The notes under the pieces: generated by a model
Told to the model about the DNA's origin: nothing
Seen by the model: the letters and a program-made list of their open reading frames with translations, nothing else
Databases searched by the model: none
Shown here: piece after piece, positions 9,901 to 18,050 of the stretch
Layout: every line of letters starts with the position of its first letter
Numbering within the stretch: the stretch's first letter is position 1
Assembly (NCBI RefSeq): GCF_000737695.1
Contig: NZ_JPRM01000050.1
Coordinates: 1-33,089 of the forward strand
Direction of reading: 5' to 3'
Origin: Flavobacterium hydatis
GTDB lineage: Bacteria; Bacteroidota; Bacteroidia; Flavobacteriales; Flavobacteriaceae
Length of the DNA: 33,089 bases
Program-made: the position numbers and the translations under genes

Positions 9901-10606
9901 TGAGCGCGAAATGGCAAATGCTATGTACTTGGCAGGTTTTGATGTAAAAGACGTTCACATGACAGATTTAATTTCTGGTCGTGAAACTCTAGAAGATATT
10001 CAGTTTATTGGTGCAGTTGGAGGATTCTCTAACTCAGATGTATTAGGTTCTGCTAAAGGTTGGGCTGGTGCATTCTTATATAATGAAAAAGCAAAAACAG
10101 CTTTGGATAAATTCTTTAAGAGAGATGATACTCTATCTGTAGGAATCTGTAATGGTTGCCAATTATTTATGGAATTGGAAGTTATTAATCCAGAGCACGA
10201 AGTTCACGGAAAAATGCTTCATAACGAAAGTAACAAACACGAAAGTATCTTTACTTCTGTAAAAGTTCAGGAAAACAATTCAGTAATGTTATCATCTCTT
10301 GCAGGAAGCACTCTTGGAGTTTGGGTTTCTCATGGTGAAGGAAAATTCAATTTACCTCTTGCTGAAGAAAACTACAACATTGTTTCTAAATATGCTTACG
10401 AAGGATATCCTGCAAACCCTAACGGATCTGATTATAACACCGCAATGATGTGTGATAAAACAGGAAGACATTTGGTAATGATGCCACACATTGAGCGTTC
10501 GACTTTCCAATGGAACTGGGCGCACTATCCAAAAGACAGAAACGACGAAGTTTCGCCTTGGCATGAAGCTTTTGTAAATGCAAGAAAATGGATTGAGAAA
10601 ATCTAA
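6953..10606 (+). CDS. purL: phosphoribosylformylglycinamidine synthase
   Basis: A 1217-residue single-chain large PurL, which makes FGAM from FGAR, glutamine and ATP in purine synthesis. The FGAM synthase core includes the FSQANSEHCRHKIFNG segment, the ATP/metal segment AETHNFPTTVEPFNGAATGSG, and a second half with PTGKDSLSMKQ. The C-terminal glutamine amidotransferase domain has the nucleophile Cys1066 in GICNGCQ and the His-x-Glu of MMPHIERS near the end. Length is close to the large bacterial form, and no PurS/PurQ partners are needed. Transcribed alone, between two terminators. Confidence 0.97.
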   Translation: MIHFFENQSKTVFAVQTQNEISAQDISKLNWLFANSNKIEKSVLTDFFVGPRATMITPWSTNAVEITQNMGIPGIIRIEEFYPATADFSDFDPMLSQKYTELNQEIFTINVQPEAILDIDDIAAYNKTEGLALSQEEVDYLDNLAVKLGRKLTDSEIFAFSQANSEHCRHKIFNGTFVIDGEEKETSLFKLIKKTSQENPNDIVSAYKDNVAFVKGPRVQQFAPKTADKPDFYEIKEFDSVISLKAETHNFPTTVEPFNGAATGSGGEIRDRLAGGQGSLPLAGTAVYMTSYSRLNDDRKWENAVEERKWLYQTPMDILIKASNGASDFGNKFGQPLITGSVLTFEHSENDRKIGYDKVIMQAGGIGYGKLDQAIKKKPQEGDKIVILGGENYRIGMGGAAVSSADTGAFGSGIELNAIQRSNPEMQKRAANAIRGLVESDNNPIVSIHDHGAGGHLNCLSELVEETGGLIDLDKLPVGDPTLSAKEIIGNESQERMGLVIGQKDIDILQRIADRERSPMYQVGDVTGDHRFTFQSKSTGLKPMDYALEDFFGSSPKTIMTDKTIDRNYADVAYNTADFESYLKDVLRLEAVASKDWLTNKVDRCVGGKVAKQQNAGPLQLPLNNVGVMALDYLGKEGIATSIGHAPIAALIDPVAGSRNAIAESLSNIVWAPIKDGLKGISLSANWMWACKNEGEDARLYAAVEGCSDFAIELGINIPTGKDSLSMKQKYPNDEVIAPGTVIISAGGNCTDIKKVVEPVLQKNGDSIYYINLSQDDFKLGGSSFAQIRNTIGNETSTIKDASFFKNAFNTIQELIGEDQILAGHDIGSGGLITTLLELCFADVNLGAKIDFSAFAEKDLLKILFAENIGIVFQAKSDAAVEAKLKANNIEFFKLGKATTTETLDLGLWTLDIKAYRDIWFETSYLLDQKQSKNGRAQARFENYKNQVLNYTFPAHFTGKKPVIDASKPRPKAAIIREKGSNSEREMANAMYLAGFDVKDVHMTDLISGRETLEDIQFIGAVGGFSNSDVLGSAKGWAGAFLYNEKAKTALDKFFKRDDTLSVGICNGCQLFMELEVINPEHEVHGKMLHNESNKHESIFTSVKVQENNSVMLSSLAGSTLGVWVSHGEGKFNLPLAEENYNIVSKYAYEGYPANPNGSDYNTAMMCDKTGRHLVMMPHIERSTFQWNWAHYPKDRNDEVSPWHEAFVNARKWIEKI

Positions 10607-10623
10607 TTTTCATACTCATACTT

Positions 10624-10660
10624 AAAAACTCATTCGTAACTGAATGAGTTTTTTTTTTAT
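10624..10660 (+). terminator. intrinsic terminator of purL
   Basis: AAAAACTCATTC (10624-10635) pairs with GAATGAGTTTTT (10642-10653) around a 6-nt loop and runs into further T residues. Confidence 0.88.
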
Positions 10661-10794
10661 TAAGTAAGACTACTCTCATACGCAAAATTTAACATCAAAA
10701 ATACAACGAGTTAATTCTCAATACATCCCATTTTTGCTAGAAAAAAGATAAAATTAGTACGCTGGTTTTGTCTTTTTTTTTGATCTGATTTTAT

Positions 10795-10802
10795 TAGTTT
10801 TG
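10795..10802 (+). promoter_or_regulatory. possible -7 element for the small secreted protein
   Basis: TAGTTTTG fits TAnnTTTG and lies 74 nt before the next start codon. A TTG at 10768-10770 is 24 nt upstream, slightly far for a -33 box. Weak evidence. Confidence 0.35.
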
Positions 10803-10876
10803 CGCTCCCGCATAAAAAATACGCTTATTTATTATGCCCCAAAAACAAATAAAATTAATCCCTAAATACCTCTTTA

Positions 10877-11314
10877 ATGAAACTTAAAAACCTACTTCTT
10901 GTCGGAGTTTTTCTTTGTTTGACAAATATTTATTCTCAAATAAAAACAGAAAAAATTACAGCTAAAAATCAAGAGCGTTTCATTACTACAACAATCTCTT
11001 ATCCTATAAGCGGAATTTATTTATATGAAGGTAAAAAAGAACCTATCGTTCAGTTAAATGCAAATGGAACTGGAATTTATCAATATGAAGATCTTACCAA
11101 GAAAAACATTACTTGGGGATTTGAATGTTCTGAGATTGGAATTCCGATATTTAAAGAAGGATTTGATAGCGCTTCTTATTCTCTTTGGTATAAAACCAAT
11201 GACAAAGAAGATACAGAATGGATTTACGCTCAATTCTCTATTCATTTTAAGAAAAAGAAAATGTACATATCGGGAGAAAGAGTAAAAGAATATGTAGAAG
11301 ATGTAAAGAAATAA
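10877..11314 (+). CDS. small secreted protein of unknown function
   Basis: A 145-residue protein with a clear signal peptide (MKLKNLLLVGVFLCLTNIYSQ, cleavage near residue 20). The mature part is rich in beta-type segments and tyrosine (SGIYLYEGKKEPIVQLNANGTGIYQYED), and its end is lysine-rich. I recognise no family. It resembles many Flavobacterium periplasmic orphan proteins. It stands alone, downstream of purL in the same direction but beyond the purL terminator. Confidence 0.7.
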   Translation: MKLKNLLLVGVFLCLTNIYSQIKTEKITAKNQERFITTTISYPISGIYLYEGKKEPIVQLNANGTGIYQYEDLTKKNITWGFECSEIGIPIFKEGFDSASYSLWYKTNDKEDTEWIYAQFSIHFKKKKMYISGERVKEYVEDVKK

Positions 11315-11793
11315 AAGTTCTGAATTATTAAGAAATTAAGAAACATTAAGATTAAAAGATTTTAGATTGTAGATTTATGATTTGGTGTTGGTAAATAATT
11401 AAGATTGTCATTTTTGGAGGTTTCATGCATCCAAAATCAAAATCGTTACCTGAGCCTAAAAGTGCGAACAGGTGAAGCAATCTAAAATCTGTAATCTTTT
11501 TTTCTTATCTTAACTGCTTTGTTCTAAAAAAATGAAGCAATTCAGAAAAATCTTAATCATAACTAACACAAAGACGGTGTTTTGAATCTGACTGCAAAAT
11601 TTAATTTTTTAAACAAAAAAAAATATTATCATATTGTTAATTAGCAATATAAATAAAATAAAATATATCGCATAAAGAAATCGATTTCGTAATTTATATT
11701 AAATAGAATTAAAGTTTTCATATTTAATTTATTAAAAATAAAAATTAACGATAAATTTTATTAATTTGCGGTAAAATTCAATCTAAACGCCAT
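11315..11793. other. 479-nt gene-free gap with a 13-bp inverted repeat
   Basis: AGATTTTAGATTG (11357-11369) is matched in reverse by CAATCTAAAATCT (11478-11490), about 108 nt apart. The right part (11580-11793) is very AT-rich and leads into the acyl-CoA synthetase gene; TTAATTTG at 11761-11768 is one base off the -7 consensus. No reading frame here looks coding. Confidence 0.6.
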
Positions 11794-13569
11794 ATGGTTA
11801 CAATTACGAGACTTTTTGATTTTCCTTATTATCAGAAAGAAAAATATAATAAAAAAGATGCTTTAGTAACCAAACGTAATGGTGTTTGGGAAAAAACCTC
11901 TACTGAAGAATATATCGCAAAAGCCAATGCCGTTTCTCGCGCGTTATTACGTATGGGAGTTCAAAAAAATGATAAAATTGCCTTAATCACTTCTACTAAT
12001 AGAACAGAGTGGCATATCATGGATATTGGAGTTTTACAAACGGGAGCGCAAACCGTTCCTATTTACCCTACTATATCTGAGGAAGATTACGAATATGTTT
12101 TAAACCATAGTGGTAGTAGTTATTGCTTTGTATCTGACAAAGAAGTATTAGCCAAAGTATTAGCCATTAAAAATAATGTACCAACATTAAAAGATGTTTT
12201 TACTTTTGATGAAATAGCTGAAGCTAAAAACTGGTCTATTGTATTAGGCGAAGGTGCAGATGAAAGCAATCAGAATGAAGTTGAAGCAAGAAAAGACAGT
12301 ATAGATACTGAAGATCTTGCTACGATAATATATACATCTGGAACAACAGGACGCCCTAAAGGAGTTATGCTTTCGCATAAAAACATCGTTTCGAATGTTC
12401 TGGACAGTGCGCCGAGAATCCCGTTTGATCCAGGAAATAGTGTAGCTTTAAGCTTCCTTCCTATTTGTCATATTTTTGAGAGAATGATATTATACATTTA
12501 TCAATATTATGGTATTTCGGTATATTTTGGAGAATCAATTGATAAATTAAGTGATAACTTAAAAGAAGTTAGACCAAATGTAATTACTGCTGTTCCTAGA
12601 CTTCTTGAAAAAGTATATGATAAAATTTATGCTAAAGGAGCTGAACTAACTGGAATCAAAAAGAAATTATTTTTCTGGGCTATCGATTTAGGTTTAAGAT
12701 ACGAGCCTTACGGAGCAAATGGTTTTTGGTATGAATTTCAATTAAAAATAGCACGTAAATTAATTTTCAGTAAATGGAAAGAAGGTTTAGGTGGTAATAT
12801 TGATTTAATGGTTTCTGGAAGTGCCGCTTTACAATCAAGATTAACTCGTGTTTTTGCAGCAGCAGGAATACCAGTTATGGAAGGTTACGGTTTATCTGAA
12901 ACTTCTCCTGTAATATCTGTAAACGATACTAGAAACAGAGGTTTTAAAATTGGAACTGTTGGAAAAGTAATTCGTAATGTAGAAGTAAAAATTGCTGAGG
13001 ATGGAGAAATCCTTTGCAAAGGACCAAACGTTATGATGGGTTACTACAAAGATCCAGAAAAAACTGCTGAAGCTTTACAAAATGGATATTTCCATACAGG
13101 TGATATTGGAGAAATTGACAGCGAAGGTTTCCTTAAAATTACGGATCGTAAAAAAGAAATGTTCAAAACTTCGGGAGGTAAATATATTGCTCCTCAAATG
13201 ATCGAGAACATGATGAAACAATCTCGTTTTATCGAACAAATAATGGTTATTGGCGAAGGCGAAAAAATGCCTGCTGCTTTTATCCAGCCAAACTTTGAAT
13301 TTGTAAAAGAATGGGCTAAAATTCACAAAATAGTTTTAGGAGATTCTAACAACGATATCATTACAAATGCTCAAGTAATTAAGCGTATTGATGAAGAAGT
13401 TGAAGCTGTAAATGAAAAATTTGGTCATTGGGAAAAAATCAAACGTTTTGAGCTTACTCCAGATGTTTGGTCTATAGATGGTGGACAACTAACTCCAACT
13501 TTAAAACTGAAACGTAAAATAATAAAAGAAATTTACGCGCCACTTTATAAAAAAATCTACGGCGAATAA
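11794..13569 (+). CDS. long-chain fatty-acid-CoA ligase (AMP-forming)
   Basis: A 591-residue adenylate-forming enzyme of the long-chain acyl-CoA synthetase type (FadD15/ACSL-like). The P-loop-like AMP-binding motif YTSGTTGRPKG starts at Tyr180. The adenine-binding segment GYGLSETSPV, the FHTGDIGEID segment and the hinge/C-terminal signature KITDRKKEMFKTSGGKYI follow in order. It activates fatty acids to acyl-CoA for lipid synthesis or breakdown and is probably peripheral at the membrane. Full length with no oddities, and it stands alone. The start at 11794 is accepted because the conserved N-terminal segment follows directly. Confidence 0.93.
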   Translation: MVTITRLFDFPYYQKEKYNKKDALVTKRNGVWEKTSTEEYIAKANAVSRALLRMGVQKNDKIALITSTNRTEWHIMDIGVLQTGAQTVPIYPTISEEDYEYVLNHSGSSYCFVSDKEVLAKVLAIKNNVPTLKDVFTFDEIAEAKNWSIVLGEGADESNQNEVEARKDSIDTEDLATIIYTSGTTGRPKGVMLSHKNIVSNVLDSAPRIPFDPGNSVALSFLPICHIFERMILYIYQYYGISVYFGESIDKLSDNLKEVRPNVITAVPRLLEKVYDKIYAKGAELTGIKKKLFFWAIDLGLRYEPYGANGFWYEFQLKIARKLIFSKWKEGLGGNIDLMVSGSAALQSRLTRVFAAAGIPVMEGYGLSETSPVISVNDTRNRGFKIGTVGKVIRNVEVKIAEDGEILCKGPNVMMGYYKDPEKTAEALQNGYFHTGDIGEIDSEGFLKITDRKKEMFKTSGGKYIAPQMIENMMKQSRFIEQIMVIGEGEKMPAAFIQPNFEFVKEWAKIHKIVLGDSNNDIITNAQVIKRIDEEVEAVNEKFGHWEKIKRFELTPDVWSIDGGQLTPTLKLKRKIIKEIYAPLYKKIYGE

Positions 13570-13590
13570 AATATATGACCTAAAGAAGTA

Positions 13591-13714
13591 ACGCGGATAA
13601 CGCTGATTTACTAAAGTAAAGACGCTGATAAATACTGATTTTTAAAACTTGTAGAAAGAAAAAAATCTGTATTTATCAGCGTTTTCGCGTTAGCGAATTC
13701 GTATCATCCGCGTT
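13591..13714. repeat. fold-back intergenic repeat
   Basis: Nested inverted repeats: outer arms ACGCGGAT (13591-13598) and ATCCGCGT (13707-13714), inner arms CGCTGATAAATAC (13623-13635) and GTATTTATCAGCG (13669-13681), with the inner stem continuing after one mismatch. This resembles the GCGGAT-type dispersed repeats of Flavobacterium genomes. It is not a simple terminator because it has no T run after the stem. Confidence 0.7.
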
Positions 13715-13791
13715 CTATTTTTTAGACAATGCTAACAATTTCAATAAATTTATCTATTTTTAAGATTCCGAATAATCCTAAAGATAAAATC

Positions 13792-14841
13792 ATGAGAGTA
13801 AAATTTATTATTTGTTTTTTAAGCATTATATTATTTTCTAGTTGTAAAAATGAAGCCAAAGTAGATCCCGTTAAAGCTAATTATTTAGATTTTTCTAAAC
13901 GTGATGATCAACTTACTGGCGGAATTAAGATGATTCCGATTACTACCCAAAAAGGAAATTTTAAAGTATGGACAAAAACTGTTGGTAACAATCCTACTAT
14001 AAAAGTTTTACTACTTCATGGTGGTCCAGGACTTACGCATGAGTTATACGAGTGTTTTGACGGTTATTTCCCTAACGAAAGTATCGAATACATATATTAT
14101 GACCAATTGGGCTCTTACTATAGCGACCAGCCTACTGATAGTAGTTTATGGACTAATGAACGTTTTGTAGAAGAGGTAGAACAAGTACGCATTGCTTTAG
14201 GACTGGACAACTCTAACTTTTATATTTTGGGTCAATCCTGGGGCGGAATCCTTGCTATGGAATATGCTCTAAAATATCAGAAAAACTTAAAAGGCCTTAT
14301 CATCTCTAACATGATGGCAAGTGTTCCTGAATATAACAAATATGCCAAAGATGTTCTGGCTCCACAACTCGACCCAAAAGTATTAAAAGAATTACAGGAT
14401 ATTGAAGCTAAGAATGATTTTGAAAATCCTAGATACAGCGAACTCCTTTTTAAAAACTATTACACTCAACATATTTTAAGAATGCCTCTTGAGGAATGGC
14501 CTGAATCGATAAACAGATGTTTCAAACACATTAACCCGAGTGTATATGTTTATATGCAAGGCCCTAGCGAATTTGGAATAACAGGAAATGCTACTTTAAA
14601 AAACTGGGATGTAAAATCAAGATTAAAAACAATAAGAGTTCCTACTTTATCAATTGGTTCTAAATACGACACCATGGATCCTGAGCACATGAAATGGATT
14701 GCAAACGAGGTACAAAACGGACGCTTTTTATTCTGTCCAAACGGAAGTCATCTTTCTCAATATGATGATCCTAAACATTACTTCCCTGGTGTAATCAAGT
14801 TCCTAAAAGATGTGGATAGCGGAACTTTTAAAAAAGGATAA
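13792..14841 (+). CDS. alpha/beta-hydrolase lipoprotein, proline iminopeptidase-like
   Basis: From the ATG at 13792 the product is 349 residues with a lipoprotein signal MRVKFIICFLSIILFSSC. An upstream in-frame ATG at 13729 would bury this signal and is rejected. The hydrolase shows the oxyanion segment LLLHGGPG, the nucleophile elbow GQSWGG (Ser), an Asp region SIGSKYDTMDPEH and the catalytic His near CPNGSHLSQYDDP. HGGPG and GQSWGG are signatures of the S33 peptidase group (prolyl aminopeptidase). It is predicted to be membrane-anchored outside the cytoplasm and to release N-terminal proline from peptides; the substrate is inferred from family only. Confidence 0.86.
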   Translation: MRVKFIICFLSIILFSSCKNEAKVDPVKANYLDFSKRDDQLTGGIKMIPITTQKGNFKVWTKTVGNNPTIKVLLLHGGPGLTHELYECFDGYFPNESIEYIYYDQLGSYYSDQPTDSSLWTNERFVEEVEQVRIALGLDNSNFYILGQSWGGILAMEYALKYQKNLKGLIISNMMASVPEYNKYAKDVLAPQLDPKVLKELQDIEAKNDFENPRYSELLFKNYYTQHILRMPLEEWPESINRCFKHINPSVYVYMQGPSEFGITGNATLKNWDVKSRLKTIRVPTLSIGSKYDTMDPEHMKWIANEVQNGRFLFCPNGSHLSQYDDPKHYFPGVIKFLKDVDSGTFKKG

Positions 14842-14862
14842 ATTTTAAACCCTAAGAAATAG

Positions 14863-14893
14863 AAACCACGAACTTTACATTCGTGGTTTTTTA
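14863..14893 (+). terminator. intrinsic terminator (recurring hairpin, copy 1)
   Basis: AAACCACGAA (14863-14872) pairs with TTCGTGGTTT (14880-14889) around loop ctttaca, followed by T residues. Nearly the same hairpin appears at 23050-23078 and 30017-30060. Confidence 0.85.
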
Positions 14894-14942
14894 CTATAAT
14901 TTTCACAAACTAATATAATTAATTCTAATCATATACTATTAA

Positions 14943-16067
14943 ATGCAAGAAGTAACAGATTTAAAAAGTTCTAAACCACATTATGAAATACTTGATGGCT
15001 TAAGAGGTGTTGCCGCAATTTTGGTTGTTATATTTCATGTTTTTGAAGTCCATTCTCATGGCGATTATAAAAAACTAATTATTAATCATGCTTATTTAGC
15101 CGTTGATTTTTTCTTTTTGCTATCTGGTTTTGTACTCGCCTATGCTTATGATGATCGTTGGGATACAATGACATTAAAAGATTTCTTTAAGCGTCGTATC
15201 GTTCGTTTACAACCAATGATTATTGCAGGGATGCTAATCGGGGCAATATTATTTTATTTTCAGGATTCGCCTGGTATGGGTTGGGCAGGTATACATGATG
15301 TCCCTTTATGGAAAATGTTATTGGTCATGTTAATTGGCTTTACCGTAATACCAGTAGGCAAAGGATTAGATATAAGAGGATGGAGTGAAATGCACCCCTT
15401 AAATGGCCCTGCTTGGTCTTTATTCTTTGAGTATATTGCTAATATTGCATATGCACTTGTACTACGAAAAACATCTAAAATCGTTTTGACAATTCTAACA
15501 ATAATAGCCGCAGGAATAACAATTCAGTACGCTTTAACCAATCCTGCTGGTAATATTATCGGAGGTTGGACAATAGATGATCCTACACAATTAAGAATAG
15601 GTTTTACCCGTTTAACATTCCCATTTTTAGCAGGATTACTATTAGCCCGAATAGGAAAATTACGTTATACTAAAAATGCGTTTTTATCTGCAAGTTTATT
15701 ATTAGTGGTATTTTTATCTGTACCACATTTAGGAGGAGATAATAATATATGGAATCGCCTATTTGAATGTTTTTGTATAATCATCCTATTTCCTTTTGTT
15801 ATATGGCTGGGAGCTGGAGGAAAAGTACACGGAAAGAAAACTGCTGGAGTTTGTAAATTCCTGGGAGATATATCTTATCCTGTTTACATAACCCACTACC
15901 CTATTGCTTATGTATATATGGCTTGGGTAACAAATAACAAACTTTCATTAGAACAATCTTGGCCGTATATTATTCTTGTCGTTATCTCTGCTATTGCAGT
16001 TGCATATCTTACGATGAAGTTTTATGATTTGCCAATTAGAAACTGGCTACGAAGAAAAGTTTTGTAA
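14943..16067 (+). CDS. acyltransferase 3 family membrane protein
   Basis: A 374-residue integral membrane protein of the acyltransferase 3 (OafA/YrhL) family. The N-terminal signature HYEILDGLRGVAAILVVIFH contains the conserved Arg and catalytic His. About ten hydrophobic segments follow, including the LAVDFFFLLSGFVLAYAY pair and a final TM ending in RNWLRRK. Members transfer O-acyl groups to cell-surface sugars; the acceptor here is unknown. It lies alone between a terminator and the retron and marks the left border of the defence island. Confidence 0.88.
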   Translation: MQEVTDLKSSKPHYEILDGLRGVAAILVVIFHVFEVHSHGDYKKLIINHAYLAVDFFFLLSGFVLAYAYDDRWDTMTLKDFFKRRIVRLQPMIIAGMLIGAILFYFQDSPGMGWAGIHDVPLWKMLLVMLIGFTVIPVGKGLDIRGWSEMHPLNGPAWSLFFEYIANIAYALVLRKTSKIVLTILTIIAAGITIQYALTNPAGNIIGGWTIDDPTQLRIGFTRLTFPFLAGLLLARIGKLRYTKNAFLSASLLLVVFLSVPHLGGDNNIWNRLFECFCIIILFPFVIWLGAGGKVHGKKTAGVCKFLGDISYPVYITHYPIAYVYMAWVTNNKLSLEQSWPYIILVVISAIAVAYLTMKFYDLPIRNWLRRKVL

Positions 16068-16233
16068 TGTTCTAATAAAAATATATCCACAGATACTCAA
16101 CTAATCTTTCTCAATATGATAATTAAAACATCACTTTTTTGATATTATCCAACTCTTAAAAGACATTAATAACAGAACTTTAAAAAAGAAAATCTATTTT
16201 AATTTTATTAGTATTCAATTAAAAGTTTTTTAG

Positions 16234-16241
16234 TATGTTTG
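16234..16241 (+). promoter_or_regulatory. -7 promoter element of the retron RNA
   Basis: TATGTTTG matches TAnnTTTG exactly. It ends 5 nt before the inferred a1 end of the retron RNA at 16247, the distance expected between a -7 box and a transcription start. No clear TTG box was found about 20 nt upstream. Confidence 0.6.
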
Positions 16242-16246
16242 TTTTG

Positions 16247-16465
16247 AGTTTAAGAAATACCTTGCTTTTCTTGTATAAAGAAAATGATGATGTTTCGTCA
16301 TCGATGTAAGATTATTTAACATTCAGCACTACTTCTATCTTATGGATGAGAAAGGGTACTATACGTACAGTTTCGGTTCCACCTCCTCGAGATTAACTGT
16401 ACGTATAGTACCCTTTCTCGGGAGTTGATAGACATAGTCCTTAGAAAATACGAAGGTTCTAAACT
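16247..16465 (+). ncRNA. retron msr-msd RNA
   Basis: The layout is that of a retron RNA placed 5' of its reverse transcriptase. The ends pair as a1/a2: AGTTT, AGA and ACCTT (16247-16263) with AAGGT, TCT and AAACT (16453-16465), 13 bp with two small bulges. A G directly after a1 (16264) is a candidate branch guanosine. The msr part has a 7-bp stem GATGATG/CGTCATC (16286-16302) capped by TTT, a typical msr loop. The msd part is a tall hairpin: a lower stem 16328-16339 with 16427-16438 (two mismatches), then a perfect 25-bp stem 16348-16372 with 16395-16419 and a 22-nt loop. The product would be a branched RNA-DNA (msDNA). Exact ends are inferred from pairing. Confidence 0.88.
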
Positions 16466-16467
16466 TT

Positions 16468-16495
16468 AAGCCCTATTGCTTCAATAGGGCTTTTT
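16468..16495 (+). terminator. terminator-like hairpin between retron RNA and RT gene
   Basis: AAGCCCTATTG (16468-16478) pairs perfectly with CAATAGGGCTT (16482-16492) around loop ctt, followed by three more T. It sits 2 nt after the retron RNA and 22 nt before the RT start codon. It probably ends most RNA-only transcripts and lets a fraction read through into the RT operon. Confidence 0.8.
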
Positions 16496-16517
16496 AATGT
16501 AAAATAGCGATTGTAAT

Positions 16518-18032
16518 ATGTCTGAACAGCTTAGTAAACAACAAATTTATGATAGAATAAAAGCTACCTCAAAAGATAGCTACATATTAGAAGAAATGCA
16601 ACGTTTAGGATTCTGGCAATCAGGATCTGAACCTACTCTCTCTGAGATCCTGATTAAACAGGAAGCAAAGATTGAAAAGGAATTAAATGATCTTTTAGCA
16701 CAAGACAGAAAGTTTAGCAATAAAGAAGCAATGGTTCTTGAAATGCGTAAAGCACGTATGAAACTTGCTAAAGAAAAAAGAGCTGAAACTAAATTAAACC
16801 AAGAGAAAAAAAGACTGGATAAAGCTGAAAATTGGAAATTATTGCAACAGCAACAAATTCTATATTTAGGTGAAACTGTATCTAAAGGTTTAAATGCTAA
16901 AGAAACCAATTCGACCCTTTTAGAAAAATACAATCTACCTGTTTATGAAGATGCATTGGCATTAGCCAAAAGCATGCAAATAGATTTAAAAGCACTGCAA
17001 TATCTTGCTTACAACAGAAAAGTTTCTAAAATTAACCACTATCATACATTTGAACTTGAAAAAAAATCAGGTGGCAAGCGTAAAATATCTGCTCCAAAAC
17101 CAAAGCTAAAAGAGGTTCAAACCTGGATTTTAGAAAACATTCTCCATAAAATACCTTATACAGTGGAGGCGCATGGCTTTATAAAAGAACGTTCTATTGT
17201 AACCAATGCTCAACCACACGTTAATAAAGACATTGTTGTTAATATCGATTTAAAAGATTTTTTCCCGACAGTAACTTATAAAAGAGTAAAAGGATTATTT
17301 CATAAAATAGGCTACTCTGAAGAAGTTGCCACAATTTTAGGTTTATTATGCACCTACTCTGAAATTAACGAAACCACACTAGATGGAATTACTTATTATG
17401 TTCAATCTGGTGAACGAAAACTACCTCAAGGTTCTCCTGCAAGTCCAGCAATAAGCAATATGATTGTTTATAAAATGGATCAAAAAATCAACGGATTAGC
17501 CAAAAAATTAAGTTTTAGCTATACCCGTTATGCAGATGATATGAGTTTCTCTACTAATGAAGAAAACAGTCAGAATGTTTCCCGATTATTATATTATACT
17601 AAAAAAATTATTGAATCAGAAGGTTTTATAATTCATCCCGACAAAGTGCATGTAATGCGAAAAGGGATGCAACAAAAAGTAACTGGTGTTGTAGTAAATG
17701 AGAAACTTAATGTAGACAGAATTCAATTACGAAAATTCCGTGCCTTACTACATAATATTGAAAAAAATGGATGGAAAGACCAACAATGGGGAAATGCTAT
17801 TCATCTAATTAATGCCATAGATGGTTACATTAATTATGTATATATGGTGAATCCTGAAAAAGGAACTGCATTTAAGCAAAATTTGAAAGCCATTATAAAG
17901 AAACACGGTCAGCCCAATATAGCAAAAACAAGTATTCCTGAAAAAGTAACTCCAATAGCAGTTCCCGTTCTAGAAGAAGTGGAAGAAATAGTAACGGATC
18001 AAAAGCCAGAAAACTGGTGGAATATTTTTTAA
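16518..18032 (+). CDS. retron reverse transcriptase
   Basis: A 504-residue retron RT that copies the msd part of the RNA just upstream. Motifs in order: an RT0/1 region with KKSGGKRKISAPKPKLK (about 186-202), the first catalytic Asp in NIDLKDFF (242-249), QGSPASP (304-310), the active site YADD (338-341) in TRYADDMSFS, HPDKVHV, and VTG (388-390), which distinguishes retron RTs. Ahead of the catalytic domain is an unusually long, lysine/glutamate-rich, coiled-coil-prone region (about 30-120), longer than in classic 300-400-residue retron RTs. It is followed after 18 nt by the WGR gene and after that by the SWIM gene. Group II intron maturases are excluded because domain X and endonuclease parts are absent and the msr-msd RNA is present. 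Confidence 0.93.
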   Translation: MSEQLSKQQIYDRIKATSKDSYILEEMQRLGFWQSGSEPTLSEILIKQEAKIEKELNDLLAQDRKFSNKEAMVLEMRKARMKLAKEKRAETKLNQEKKRLDKAENWKLLQQQQILYLGETVSKGLNAKETNSTLLEKYNLPVYEDALALAKSMQIDLKALQYLAYNRKVSKINHYHTFELEKKSGGKRKISAPKPKLKEVQTWILENILHKIPYTVEAHGFIKERSIVTNAQPHVNKDIVVNIDLKDFFPTVTYKRVKGLFHKIGYSEEVATILGLLCTYSEINETTLDGITYYVQSGERKLPQGSPASPAISNMIVYKMDQKINGLAKKLSFSYTRYADDMSFSTNEENSQNVSRLLYYTKKIIESEGFIIHPDKVHVMRKGMQQKVTGVVVNEKLNVDRIQLRKFRALLHNIEKNGWKDQQWGNAIHLINAIDGYINYVYMVNPEKGTAFKQNLKAIIKKHGQPNIAKTSIPEKVTPIAVPVLEEVEEIVTDQKPENWWNIF

Positions 18033-18050
18033 TTAATACCCTTTTCAATT

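Noticed and set aside
16518..18032. Group II intron maturase or DGR reverse transcriptase
   Set aside because: A retron msr-msd RNA lies upstream, VTG is present, and there is no domain X, template/variable repeat pair or accessory Avd-type gene.
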